Source: Streptomyces alanosinicus
GTDB lineage: Bacteria; Actinomycetota; Actinomycetes; Streptomycetales; Streptomycetaceae
Length of the DNA stretch: 64,000 nt
Assembly: GCF_014650595.1 (NCBI RefSeq)
Contig: NZ_BMVG01000006.1
Location: 310,001-374,000 of the forward strand
Reading direction: 5' to 3'
Shown one piece after another: positions 19,015-26,692 of the stretch (positions are counted from its first letter, which is position 1; each line of letters opens with the position of its first letter). Below the pieces are notes generated by a model that had not been told where the DNA came from, did not search any database, and saw only the letters and a list, made by a program, of their open reading frames with translations. A program made the translations under genes and the position numbers.

Positions 19015-19461
19015 ATGACTACACAAGCCGACTTGGAGCAGTTCCAGAAGTTCCAGGAGTTCATGAAGTGGCAGCAGATGCAGGGTGGCCAGCAGCCCGG
19101 CGGCAGCACCGCCAGCGTCGCCACCCCGGTCGTCAAGAAGCACGTCCGGCTTGAGGCGACCGCCACCAAGGGAACCGTCGTCGGCCAGGCCACGGGCACC
19201 GTAAAGGCAACGCTCCGTGACACCGACGGCGAACCGCTCCAGGACAAGGAGATCGTCTTCATCCTCACCACCAGCCGCCAGGAACTCGGTCGGACGGCCA
19301 CCGACCCCAACGGCGTCGCCCAGCTCAGCGCCGGTTCGAACATCGGCGACCCACAGCTGTGGATCGAGGCACTCGGCACGGGGTTCACCGCCCAGTTCGC
19401 GGGAACCAAGGAGTACTACCCCGCCGAGGCCAAGGCCACCGTCCGCGCATCGATCTTCTGA
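19015..19461 (+). CDS. Cytoplasmic Ig-like domain protein with Gln-rich helical N-terminus (cargo)
   Basis: A 148-residue protein starting at ATG 19015 with AGGAG upstream. Residues 1-25 are an amphipathic, glutamine- and phenylalanine-rich helix (LEQFQKFQEFMKWQQMQGG). A Gly/Ser linker follows. Residues about 40-148 look like a bacterial Ig-like beta-sandwich, with ATLRDTDGEPLQDKEIVFIL and GVAQLSAGSNIGDPQLWIEA. No signal peptide is visible, which is unusual for such domains. The gene stands alone just inside attL and ends at a strong hairpin. The function is unknown. Confidence 0.75.
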   Translation: MTTQADLEQFQKFQEFMKWQQMQGGQQPGGSTASVATPVVKKHVRLEATATKGTVVGQATGTVKATLRDTDGEPLQDKEIVFILTTSRQELGRTATDPNGVAQLSAGSNIGDPQLWIEALGTGFTAQFAGTKEYYPAEAKATVRASIF

Positions 19462-19478
19462 GGCGCATGACGTGAAAG

Positions 19479-19524
19479 CCGGGCCCCGCGTCCACCGCCG
19501 GAGGGTGGCTGACGCGGGGCCCGG
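19479..19524. terminator. Rho-independent-like terminator after the Ig-like gene
   Basis: CCGGGCCCCGCGTC pairs with GACGCGGGGCCCGG (14 bases) around an 18-base loop. It begins 17 bases after the stop codon. No T-run follows, as is common in Streptomyces. Confidence 0.75.
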
Positions 19525-19700
19525 TGCCGCGACGGGGCGGGACATGGAGTTGCCACACCGCCCGGCGTGTCGGCGACGGTCACGATTCACCCGTCGCCGA
19601 CACTGCGCCGCCGCTCGGCTCCATATCTCCGCCACCGCCACGCGACGCCCCACCAACGCTCACGCCTCAAATACCTGAAGACCGGGCAGCAGGACGCGTA

Positions 19701-19925
19701 ATGAAGCCGCCCAGCCAGCATCCGGCCTCTTCGGCCAGAGGCCGCAGGCGAAGCGCGGCCCGTGTCTGGCAATCGGGCCCGCGCCGATTGTGGGACGAAG
19801 CCGAAGCCGCCTACGACTGGTGGCTCAACAACGACAGGACCAGCCGCGAACGCTTCGGGCTCACCGTCACGGCAGAAGGGCAAAGCGTCTGGCTGGACGA
19901 CCCGGCAGACTCCTGGACGGTGTGA
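19701..19925 (+). pseudogene. Remnant of a protein-isoaspartate-type methyltransferase C-terminus
   Basis: The 74-residue frame from ATG 19701 contains VWQSGPRRLWDEAEAAYDWW followed by RFGLTVTAEGQSVWLDDP. This resembles the C-terminal end of the O-methyltransferases found beside ATP-grasp or lanthipeptide peptide-modification genes in Streptomyces. No S-adenosylmethionine-binding domain is encoded upstream, so it appears to be a leftover fragment. The assignment is from memory of the family and is moderate at best. Confidence 0.5.
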
Positions 19926-20555
19926 TCAACAAGCACAAGAGAGGCGCCTACCGATGATGTTCGGCAGGTGCCTCTTCCAGGCCGGTCACCGGGTAGTTCG
20001 ATGCCCAAACTGTCCGACAAGTCGCGGAGATCTTCAACGGGGATGACGGGGCTTTGGTCTCTTGTTGGTCCGCCCAGAGTTCCAAGATCTCGTCCATGGC
20101 GGCTTTGATCTGAACTTTCTCCAAATGTCTTGACTTAAGATCCTGACCGCCAACAGGGGCCGCTTGCTCCAGTCGGGTTGAACCGTGGCGGCGTACTGAG
20201 GTCACGACGTTCCGAGTAAAGACATGCGGCCCGTCCAGGCGTGCGGCGAAAATGAACATATCCCCCGAATGTAATTTTTAGGTAGCGACCCAAAAAGGCA
20301 AGGCCAGGCAAAGAGTGAGTATCGACCGCCCGGTCAGGCATGGGTCATTTCACGCCAAGATCATCTTGTGTTGCGTTACTCAGTCCCGCCAAATAGTCAG
20401 ATTTCGGGCGTTTGAGATGCATTTTGCGCCAGGATTTGAGGGGACTCTAAATCGCTTTACACATTCAGTTCCGATTCCGGCAACCTCAGATCCAGCTCAG
20501 ACATTAACTTTTCATCTAAGGTTTCCTATGTGGGCCCGACTCGTGGGTGCCTTGA
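19926..20555. other. Gene-poor, relatively AT-rich stretch of the element
   Basis: About 630 bases with no convincing gene. The stretch 20401-20460 is about 47 percent G+C, far below its surroundings. On the minus strand, two adjoining frames (about 20259-20040 and 20040-19950) read like one broken protein, KAAMDEILELWADQQETKAP continuing as VIPVEDLRDLSDSLGIELPG after a shift. This suggests a degraded small gene. A plus-strand frame at 20315-20578 has no recognisable features. Confidence 0.5.
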
Positions 20556-21908
20556 TCAGAACGGAAGCTCGGGACTGACGGCCCCTCGCTTGATCGTCAT
20601 CACTTGCTCGTGGAAGTCACGGCTGGCGGCTTCGCGGGGATACCTGGACCTGAGTTCCTTGTCCAGCTCGTCAGCGACTAAAAGCAGGGACGGGAGGGAC
20701 TTGCGGTCGGCTTCCAGGGCCTTGGTGCCCATGCCGATGGCGTCCTCGATCTCGCCCATGCGGGCGGCGGCGACTCCGAGTGTGAGGCGGGCCTCTGCGG
20801 CGCGCATGGGGGAGATCTCGGTCCCGTCCGGGCCGGTGCTGATGCGGATGACTGATCGGGAGTGGGCGGCGGCGCGCTCGTCGTCTCCGAGGAGACGGTA
20901 GGCGTCCATCTCGTAGAAGTCCCACTTGTCGGGGTCGATGATGAAGTGGTGTTCGGGGTGGTCAGGCTTGGGGAGTCGGTCCAGCCTGGCTCGGCCGGCA
21001 TCTAGGGAGTCTCGGACGAGACGGCCGTCACCCATGCGTGCTGCGGCTCGGGCCTTGTGTGCGTAGAGCTGTACGCCGACCGAGTGAGTCTGGTCCGCCA
21101 TGTGTCCGGCCTCGACGGCGTTGAGCATGTCTTGCCAGCGGCTCTGGGTGAGGGCGAACCATGCCTCGATTTCCCATGCCCATGCCTTGATCTCGCCGTG
21201 CCCGGCTTCCTCTCCGATGCGGAGTGCGGCGGCCTTACTGAGGTTGGCTGCTTCGCGCTGGCCCCGGTCGTACTGGACGCACGCGTTGAGCAGGAAGAGC
21301 CATCCGGTGTCGACCAGTAGCTCTCGGTGCTGGCGCAGGGTCATGCGGCCTTCGAGCTGTTTGGTGACGTACTGGAGTCCGTTGCGGGTGCGTTCGTGGA
21401 GGTAGTCGGCGTCGGCGTACGGGTAGGCACGGGCCAGTTGATCAATGCCCTGTTCGATCGACTCCAGGGCGGCGCTGTTGATGCTGGACATCTCCGTGCG
21501 GCGCAGCATCTCTGCGATGTCCCATATGCCTGCGCCTCCCTGCGCTATCAGAGCGCTCGGGTCCTCGGGCTGCGTAGTCCTGGCCGGTCGGTCCAGCTCC
21601 CACGGGCGTGGTGCGAGTCCTGCGAGATGACCGGGGATGCGGAGGCCGTCCACTACTTCAAGGATCTTGTGGAATTGGATGATCCGTGGCCGGACACCCT
21701 TGCCGTCGGTCTCTGGCCGGGCCATCTTGCCGATGTGCTCGCTCTTGTAGCCGACAGCCTCGGCGATCTTGGCGTAGCTGACATTTCCGTGGATCTTGGC
21801 GAGTCTGAAGACCTCGCCGAAGTCGTGGTTGGCGATCGCCGACCGCACGTCTGCGCGTTCCAGCACGTGAGGCGGGAGAGCTGCCGGTGTGGGTGCAGTT
21901 GTGGTCAT
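20556..21908 (-). CDS. XRE-type helix-turn-helix regulator with TPR-like C-terminus
   Basis: A 450-residue protein. The N-terminal DNA-binding region includes DFGEVFRLAKIHGNVSYAKIAEAVGYKSEHIGKMARP (about residues 31-67). Most of the rest is helical repeat (TPR-like), for example LYAHKARAAARMGDGRLVRDSLDAGRARLDRL and LTLGVAAARMGEIEDAIGMGTKAL. Such proteins are common in Streptomyces chromosomes and mobile elements as developmental or element regulators. It is divergent from the HATPase gene at 22107, and the intervening DNA holds two GGGGTCCCCAAG repeats. Confidence 0.85.
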   Translation of the reverse strand: MTTTAPTPAALPPHVLERADVRSAIANHDFGEVFRLAKIHGNVSYAKIAEAVGYKSEHIGKMARPETDGKGVRPRIIQFHKILEVVDGLRIPGHLAGLAPRPWELDRPARTTQPEDPSALIAQGGAGIWDIAEMLRRTEMSSINSAALESIEQGIDQLARAYPYADADYLHERTRNGLQYVTKQLEGRMTLRQHRELLVDTGWLFLLNACVQYDRGQREAANLSKAAALRIGEEAGHGEIKAWAWEIEAWFALTQSRWQDMLNAVEAGHMADQTHSVGVQLYAHKARAAARMGDGRLVRDSLDAGRARLDRLPKPDHPEHHFIIDPDKWDFYEMDAYRLLGDDERAAAHSRSVIRISTGPDGTEISPMRAAEARLTLGVAAARMGEIEDAIGMGTKALEADRKSLPSLLLVADELDKELRSRYPREAASRDFHEQVMTIKRGAVSPELPF

Positions 21909-22000
21909 CTCACTTCCCCATTGTGACTGACCTGACGTCTGATCCTGTTCGGTCTTCTTTTTCGATCATCGCGCCCTACCTGTTTCGCGAGTGTACCCAG

Positions 22001-22027
22001 GGGGTCCCCAAGAGGGGGGTCCCCAAG
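22001..22027. promoter_or_regulatory. Two direct GGGGTCCCCAAG repeats
   Basis: Two identical 12-base copies start 15 bases apart between the divergent XRE-TPR and HATPase genes. Each copy contains the palindrome GGGGTCCCC without its centre base. They could be operators for the XRE regulator. Confidence 0.45.
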
Positions 22028-22106
22028 TGGGGGGAGTCACGGCCGGGCGCTGTGGTGCACCCTCGGGTCACCCTGCCGGGAGAGCCTCGGCAGGATGTGA
22101 TCAGAG

Positions 22107-22691
22107 ATGGTGGTCCATGTCATGGTCATGGACGCGAGGAAAACTCGGCGGTCTGAAGACCTCGCGCACGATCTAGACGCATACGCCCACTGGTTCGTCG
22201 CGCCGGATCCGTCCATTGGGCACTTCCTGGCGTTGACCCTCTTCGCCGAGTGCCGTGGCACGGCCCGTGTCGCACGTGACACGACGTCCGTGTTCCTTCG
22301 CGGTGCGGTTCCGAAGGAGGTCATGTACGACGCGCGGCTGGTCGTCTCGGAGCTGGTCGGAAATGTCGTGAACCACGCGGTGCCGGACAGCTGCCGGGCC
22401 CGTCCCGGCGGCCTCCGGCGCATCGATGTGACCTTCAAGCGGTATCCGAAGTGGCTGTTCATCGGGGTCACGGACGAGGACTCGACACCCCCGCTGCTGC
22501 CCATGGGCGACTTTTACTCGCCAGAGCTGATGACGGAGCTCTCAGAAGCGGTCTTACCTGACAACGGCCGTGGGCTGATGCTCGCCCAGCGGATGGCGTC
22601 GGCGGTCTGGTGGACGCCAGAACAGCAGGGCGGCAAGACGGTCTGGTGCCGCTTCGATCTCGACGGAGGGGACGTCAGCAGTCAGCCCTGA
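22107..22691 (+). CDS. ATP-binding protein, RsbW/HATPase-like
   Basis: A 194-residue protein (ATG 22107; internal ATGs at 22119 and 22125 are possible) with a GHKL-type ATPase fold. The N box is VVSELVGNVVNHAVP, the G1-like region is IGVTDEDSTPP and the G2-like region is NGRGLMLAQRMASAVWW. Such single-domain proteins are often anti-sigma-factor kinases or related regulators and are very common in Streptomyces. Its partner is not identifiable. It is divergent from the XRE-TPR gene. Confidence 0.82.
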   Translation: MVVHVMVMDARKTRRSEDLAHDLDAYAHWFVAPDPSIGHFLALTLFAECRGTARVARDTTSVFLRGAVPKEVMYDARLVVSELVGNVVNHAVPDSCRARPGGLRRIDVTFKRYPKWLFIGVTDEDSTPPLLPMGDFYSPELMTELSEAVLPDNGRGLMLAQRMASAVWWTPEQQGGKTVWCRFDLDGGDVSSQP

Positions 22692-22774
22692 TGATCTCCG
22701 GTCTGCCGCCTCCGCGTTGCTCCCTCAGGAGCGGGTGGCAGACCGGGCCGGGGGATGATCCCTCTGGCGATCGG

Positions 22775-22942
22775 AGCGTGGCTCTTGGGGGACGGTCCGC
22801 CGGGTTCCCCACTCGGCGGCCCCGAGAGCCACGCTTCACAACCCCATTCCGAGACCGGACCACCCCGCGCCTGGCAGCAACCGGGGTGGTCCGGGAGGGG
22901 ACACGACGATCCCCGGTGCCTGATGGTACCGGGGTCGTTGTG
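22775..22942. repeat. Block of three consecutive large hairpins
   Basis: Hairpin 1 pairs 22775-22790 with 22820-22835 (16 bases, one mismatch, with a smaller CCGCCG/CGGCGG hairpin inside). Hairpin 2 pairs 22855-22867 with 22882-22894 (13 bases, perfect). Hairpin 3 pairs 22902-22920 with 22925-22942 with one bulge and two mismatches. The block lies in a 311-base gap in the element and is more structured than a terminator. A replication origin or transfer locus is possible. Confidence 0.7.
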
Positions 22943-23002
22943 CTGTGCATTCGCCTTGGTGCCAAGAGAGTTGATGAACCGTTACAAGGCGGGAGTGGCA
23001 AC

Positions 23003-23299
23003 GTGACTGGCGCGGGGGCTGAGTGGCCCATGGACGGCTCGGACGTGACGGGTACGGACTTCGGTCTGTGGGTGCGCGGCGTCGACTACATGACGGGCTG
23101 GCGTGAGGCCCGTGAGGCTGCCGACGAAGCAAACCTTGCGTTCCTCGGATCGGGCTTCGAGCCGTCCGAGTTGCGGGCCGTCGCAGCGACGGACGACGAC
23201 GGTCGGGGAGTGGTGCGGCTGGTGGGTCACCCCACTGCCGTGATCCGACTCGCCGGGCTTCTACAGCAGTTTGCAGACGGCGACGGTGGTGCAGCGTGA
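23003..23299 (+). CDS. Small hypothetical protein of the element
   Basis: From GTG 23003 this gives 98 residues; ATG 23030 would give 89. It has no signal or membrane helix. The text LWVRGVDYMTGWREAREAADEANLAFLGSG is probably helical, and the C-terminal VVRLVGHPTAVIRLAGLLQQFADG looks like a small alpha/beta fold. Similar short proteins occur in Streptomyces AICEs, as I recall, but no function is known. It directly follows the three-hairpin block. Confidence 0.65.
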   Translation: MTGAGAEWPMDGSDVTGTDFGLWVRGVDYMTGWREAREAADEANLAFLGSGFEPSELRAVAATDDDGRGVVRLVGHPTAVIRLAGLLQQFADGDGGAA

Positions 23300-23730
23300 G
23301 GTGCCCACGTACTGGTGAAGGGTTTGCGGGGGCGGCTCTCCCCGGCGCCCTGGCCCGCGACACGCGGCGGCTGGCTGGCGCTCGTCTGCTTGGCTCAACT
23401 CCTGCCGTGCTTGATGCCTCAGCCACGGAAAGTCAGCCACGAAGATGCCGTGTGACGAACGGGCTGGCGCGCGTATGTCTCGCTCAGCCACCCACCGGCA
23501 GCAACCACGCTTCCGTGTTCTTGGACGTCGAGGCCGGGACCGCCCGAGACTCGGCACCGGTGGTCGGCCGGCGCCCCGCTTTGTTAGGCGTGCTGCGGGC
23601 GGGGGCGTCGGCCGACCGGACGGGACCGGCGTCCACGCCGCACGCCCGGCCGGGGCGGCCGGGCGCCCCGGCGCGCCGCAGGCGCGCCCTTGAGGAAGTG
23701 AAGGCTGTTTCGACCGATTCTCGTCGGTGC
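23300..23730. other. Non-coding stretch between the small gene and the GntR gene
   Basis: About 430 bases without a supported gene. The end (about 23600-23700) is extremely GC-rich with short palindromes such as GGCCGGGGCGGCC and CGCGCCGCAGGCGCGCC. These could be the GntR-gene terminator or part of the element's origin. Open frames here lack ribosome sites and conserved features. Confidence 0.5.
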
Positions 23731-24510
23731 TCAGGCGCGGGTGTGTCGCGCGGGCTGCTTGTCGGCGGTGATCCGGTAGGCGAGTTCGGCCCGGTCGGCG
23801 CCGAAGCGGAGTTGTTCGAGGAACAGCGGGCGGTCGTCGGCATCGTGCGCGATGCGGGCAACGTGCAGGATCGGGGTCGCGTCCGGGAGCTGGAGCGTGG
23901 TGCGTTCGTCGGGCAGGGGCATGCGCGCGCGTACGGTCTCGGTCCAGGTGAGCGTGTGCCCGGCCTGGGTGAGTACCCAGTAGATGGCGGCCGGAGGCTT
24001 GCACGGCTCCTTGCCGAGCAGCGGGACGGTCTCTGCGACCTCGAACGGGATCAGCGTCCGGTGCATGGCGCGCGTCCCGGTGCTGGGGTCGATGAGCAGC
24101 CGGTCACAGCCGAACAGCGCTTCTTCCTCGCCGAGTTGGAGCAGTCGGCCGGTGTCTTTCGTGGTGCGGGTGCGGTACGTGCTCGGCTGCTCGGCCTCTT
24201 GCCAGATGTCGCCGTTGGGCATGGCGAACTTGCCCTCGGCGGTGCGGCTGATGCGGCGCTCGATGGTGAGGACGGGCTGTCCGCTGGCGCGTACGAAGCT
24301 GCCCTTGCCGTGGCGGACATCGATGAGTCCTTCCGCGCGCAGAGCCGCGATGGCGTTGCGGACCGTCGGCCGCGAAACGCCGTACCGGGCCATGAGCTGG
24401 GCTTCGGACGGCAACAGGGAGTCGGGCGCGAACTCGCCCGACAGGATCGCTTCTCGGATCGCGGCTGCCACCTGTTGGTAGAGGGCTCCGGGGCGCTGGA
24501 TTTCCGACAT
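23731..24510 (-). CDS. GntR/HutC-family regulator (KorSA-like) of the element
   Basis: A 259-residue protein with an N-terminal winged helix (YQQVAAAIREAILSGEFAPDSLLPSEAQLMARYGVSRPTVRNAI, about residues 11-55) and a C-terminal UTRA ligand domain. ATG 24510 gives the canonical start MSEIQRPGALYQQ; longer forms extend into the promoter region. In pSAM2-type AICEs the HutC-like KorSA represses the pra activator gene and so controls replication and transfer. The divergent placement next to the transfer genes supports an equivalent role here. Confidence 0.87.
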   Translation of the reverse strand: MSEIQRPGALYQQVAAAIREAILSGEFAPDSLLPSEAQLMARYGVSRPTVRNAIAALRAEGLIDVRHGKGSFVRASGQPVLTIERRISRTAEGKFAMPNGDIWQEAEQPSTYRTRTTKDTGRLLQLGEEEALFGCDRLLIDPSTGTRAMHRTLIPFEVAETVPLLGKEPCKPPAAIYWVLTQAGHTLTWTETVRARMPLPDERTTLQLPDATPILHVARIAHDADDRPLFLEQLRFGADRAELAYRITADKQPARHTRA

Positions 24511-24678
24511 CTCGGTATCTCCGGGTTGTGGTCGTAGGCACGTCGCACGCGCGACATCACTCGTCAGCATAAGTACTTGCGCTGTCGCCGTACAGAGCCC
24601 CATAGTCGTAACTCATAAGGACAAGTGACGTCAGAATTAGATGATCTGGCGTCCTGACTGGCCAGGGAGGCCAAAGAA

Positions 24679-25026
24679 ATGCAGTCCATTCCCGTGGACA
24701 CGACGCGACTGGGCGTACTGCGGTGCGCCATCGCGCCGGAAGCAAAGCTCAGCAACACCGAGACGCAGGAGGTGAAGAGGGACCGGGAGGGCAACCCGGT
24801 CTGGACCGTGGCCGTCACCGTGCGGCAGGACCGACGGCGGATCTCCGTCATCGAGATCGCCGTGAGCGGCCAGCCGAAGGGCATCGAGGAAGGACAGATC
24901 GTCAAGGTCACCGGCCTGACGGCGTTCACCTGGTCGATGGGCGACCGGCACGGCGTCAGCTTCCGCGCCGACGCGATCACCCCCGTCACCGGCAGTCCCG
25001 CGCACGCCAAGGGCGGTGATGCCTGA
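24679..25026 (+). CDS. SCO3933-family regulatory protein preceding tra
   Basis: A 115-residue protein with a beta-rich pattern: LGVLRCAIAPEAKLSNTETQEVKRD, VWTVAVTVRQDRRRISVIEIAV and VKVTGLTAFTWSMGDRHGVSFRADAI. Members of this family precede the FtsK-type transfer gene in many actinomycete elements. The gene overlaps tra by one base (TGATG). The exact role is unknown. Confidence 0.8.
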   Translation: MQSIPVDTTRLGVLRCAIAPEAKLSNTETQEVKRDREGNPVWTVAVTVRQDRRRISVIEIAVSGQPKGIEEGQIVKVTGLTAFTWSMGDRHGVSFRADAITPVTGSPAHAKGGDA

Positions 25027-26327
25027 TGGGCCCCGTCCTGCTCACCCTCGGCCTCGCGGTACTGACGTGGGTGTTCGTCGTCGGTGACCTGGTCCGCCGG
25101 CACCGCCCGGCCTGGCACTGGTATCTGGTCGGCTACCCGGCAACCGCATGCCGGGTGGTGTTCACCTGGGGCAAGGTCGCCCAGCTCAACGACCTGGCCG
25201 TGGCCAAGCGCCCGCCGCGCGGGCTCCTCGGCGACCTGGTCGTCAAGGGTGACCCGCTGCGGCCGGTGGCCCCCCGGATCTCCTTCCCGCGCGCCACCCG
25301 TACGGGCCTGACCATGGTCGTGCGGCTGCACGCGGGCCAGACCCCGGCCACCTTCCTGAAGGCGGCGGATGCGCTGATGCACGCCTGGAAGGTCCACGCG
25401 GTCCGCGTCACCTCGCCGGAACGCGGGATCGTGCTGCTCACCGCGACGGCCACGGATCCGCTCCAGCGGCCCGGCTTAGCCTCGGCCCCCGCCGAGTTGC
25501 TATCCGCGCTCATCGGGGTCCTGGAGAGCGGCGGCGCCTGGGTGATGAACCTGCGGCTTGTGCCCCACTGGCTCATCGTCGGTGCCACCCGCTCGGGCAA
25601 GTCCACGCTGCTGGCCAGGTTGATCACTCAGCTCGCCTCTCAGCCGGTCGCCCTGGTCGGCATCGACTGCAAGGGCGGCATGGAACTGGGCCTGTTCGCC
25701 CGGCGGTTGAGCGCGCTCGCGACGTGCAGGCGTGAAGCGGTCGCCGTGCTCTCCGCGCTGGTGGTCGACATGCAGGACCGGATGAGCGCTTGCCGGGCGG
25801 CCGGGGTGCGCTCGATCTGGGAGCTGTCGGACAAGGCGCGGCCGGTGCCGGTCGTCGTGATCGTGGACGAGATCGCGGAACTGTACCTATCGGACGGCAC
25901 CCGCGAGAGCAAGGCAGAGGCGGAGCAGTGCTCCACGCTCCTGCTGCGTATCGGACAGCTCGGCGCGGCGCTCGGCCTGCACCTGGTCGTCGCCGGACAG
26001 CGGGTCGGCTCCGACCTCGGCCCCGGCGTCACCGCCCTGCGCGCCCAGCTCGGCGGCCGCATCTGCCACCGCGTCAACGACCCCGGCACCGCCGAGATGA
26101 CCCTCGGCGACCTCAACAAGGACGCGGTCGCTGTCGCCCAGTCGATCACGGCGGAGGAACGCGGCGTGGCCGTCTGCACCGGCCCCGACGGCGGCTGGAG
26201 CCGCGCCCGCTCCCACCTCACCCCGACCGACGAAGCCGTGACGACATCCCGGAAGTACGCCGCAACGACCCCGGAGCTGCCTGCCATAGGCCGCGCTCTC
26301 GCCGGTCTGGAAGGGGACGCCAAGTGA
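25026..26327 (+). CDS. tra: FtsK/SpoIIIE-type DNA translocase for conjugation (Tra)
   Basis: A 433-residue AICE transfer protein. An N-terminal membrane segment (LLTLGLAVLTWVFVVGDLV) is followed by the motor domain with Walker A VGATRSGKSTLLARL (about residue 190) and Walker B VVVIVDEIAEL (about residue 281). The RecA-like motif LHLVVAGQRVGSDLGPGV follows. Proteins of this type move double-stranded DNA between mycelia as hexamers. It is coupled to its neighbours on both sides by overlapping codons. Confidence 0.92.
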   Translation: MGPVLLTLGLAVLTWVFVVGDLVRRHRPAWHWYLVGYPATACRVVFTWGKVAQLNDLAVAKRPPRGLLGDLVVKGDPLRPVAPRISFPRATRTGLTMVVRLHAGQTPATFLKAADALMHAWKVHAVRVTSPERGIVLLTATATDPLQRPGLASAPAELLSALIGVLESGGAWVMNLRLVPHWLIVGATRSGKSTLLARLITQLASQPVALVGIDCKGGMELGLFARRLSALATCRREAVAVLSALVVDMQDRMSACRAAGVRSIWELSDKARPVPVVVIVDEIAELYLSDGTRESKAEAEQCSTLLLRIGQLGAALGLHLVVAGQRVGSDLGPGVTALRAQLGGRICHRVNDPGTAEMTLGDLNKDAVAVAQSITAEERGVAVCTGPDGGWSRARSHLTPTDEAVTTSRKYAATTPELPAIGRALAGLEGDAK

Positions 26328-26521
26328 TCAGCACCGGTACGGCCGTCTCGCTCGTCGTGGTCTTCGGGATCATCACCGTCCTCCTCGTCCGCGCTCGTGA
26401 CGTGCGGATCTGGGAAGCGGCCTGCATCGCCCTGTTCGGCATGTACCTGGGCGAGACCCCTGTGGCCCTGACGGTCAACGGCTTCCTGACCTGGTTCCTC
26501 AGCGGCTTCCACCACTTCTGA
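26324..26521 (+). CDS. Small two-helix membrane protein (Spd-like)
   Basis: A 65-residue protein from GTG 26324, overlapping the tra stop (GTGA). It has two hydrophobic helices, VSLVVVFGIITVLLV and ACIALFGMYLG, and a hydrophobic C-terminus. Small membrane proteins in this position of AICEs often belong to the intramycelial spreading (Spd) functions. The assignment is by position and topology. Confidence 0.75.
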   Translation: MISTGTAVSLVVVFGIITVLLVRARDVRIWEAACIALFGMYLGETPVALTVNGFLTWFLSGFHHF

Positions 26522-26541
26522 TCCGGAAGGACACACCGAGC

Positions 26542-26655
26542 ATGCCCATGCCTCGCGTCAGGTGCCCCCACTGCAAGGGCGACGGAGCCCGCAAGACCTG
26601 GACCGGACGGATGCGCCGCTGTCGCATCTGCCGGGGCACCGGAACCATCCGCTGA
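26542..26655 (+). CDS. 37-residue DnaJ-like zinc-finger peptide
   Basis: ATG 26542 encodes CPHCKGDGARK and CRICRGTGTI, two CxxCxGxG knuckles as in the DnaJ cysteine-rich domain. It should bind one zinc. Such tiny proteins regularly occur between tra and rep in Streptomyces elements. It is well spaced after the preceding stop (20 bases). Confidence 0.75.
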   Translation: MPMPRVRCPHCKGDGARKTWTGRMRRCRICRGTGTIR

Positions 26656-26692
26656 CCACCAACCCACCACCCCCCACACGGAGGTGATCCCC

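Noticed and set aside
19948..20259. A 103-codon minus-strand frame with helix-like text
   Set aside because: Plausible text continues in another frame, so it is at best a broken gene; not listed as a CDS.
20315..20578. An 87-codon plus-strand frame in the AT-rich part of the element
   Set aside because: No ribosome site, no recognisable features, and it overlaps the end of the XRE-TPR gene.
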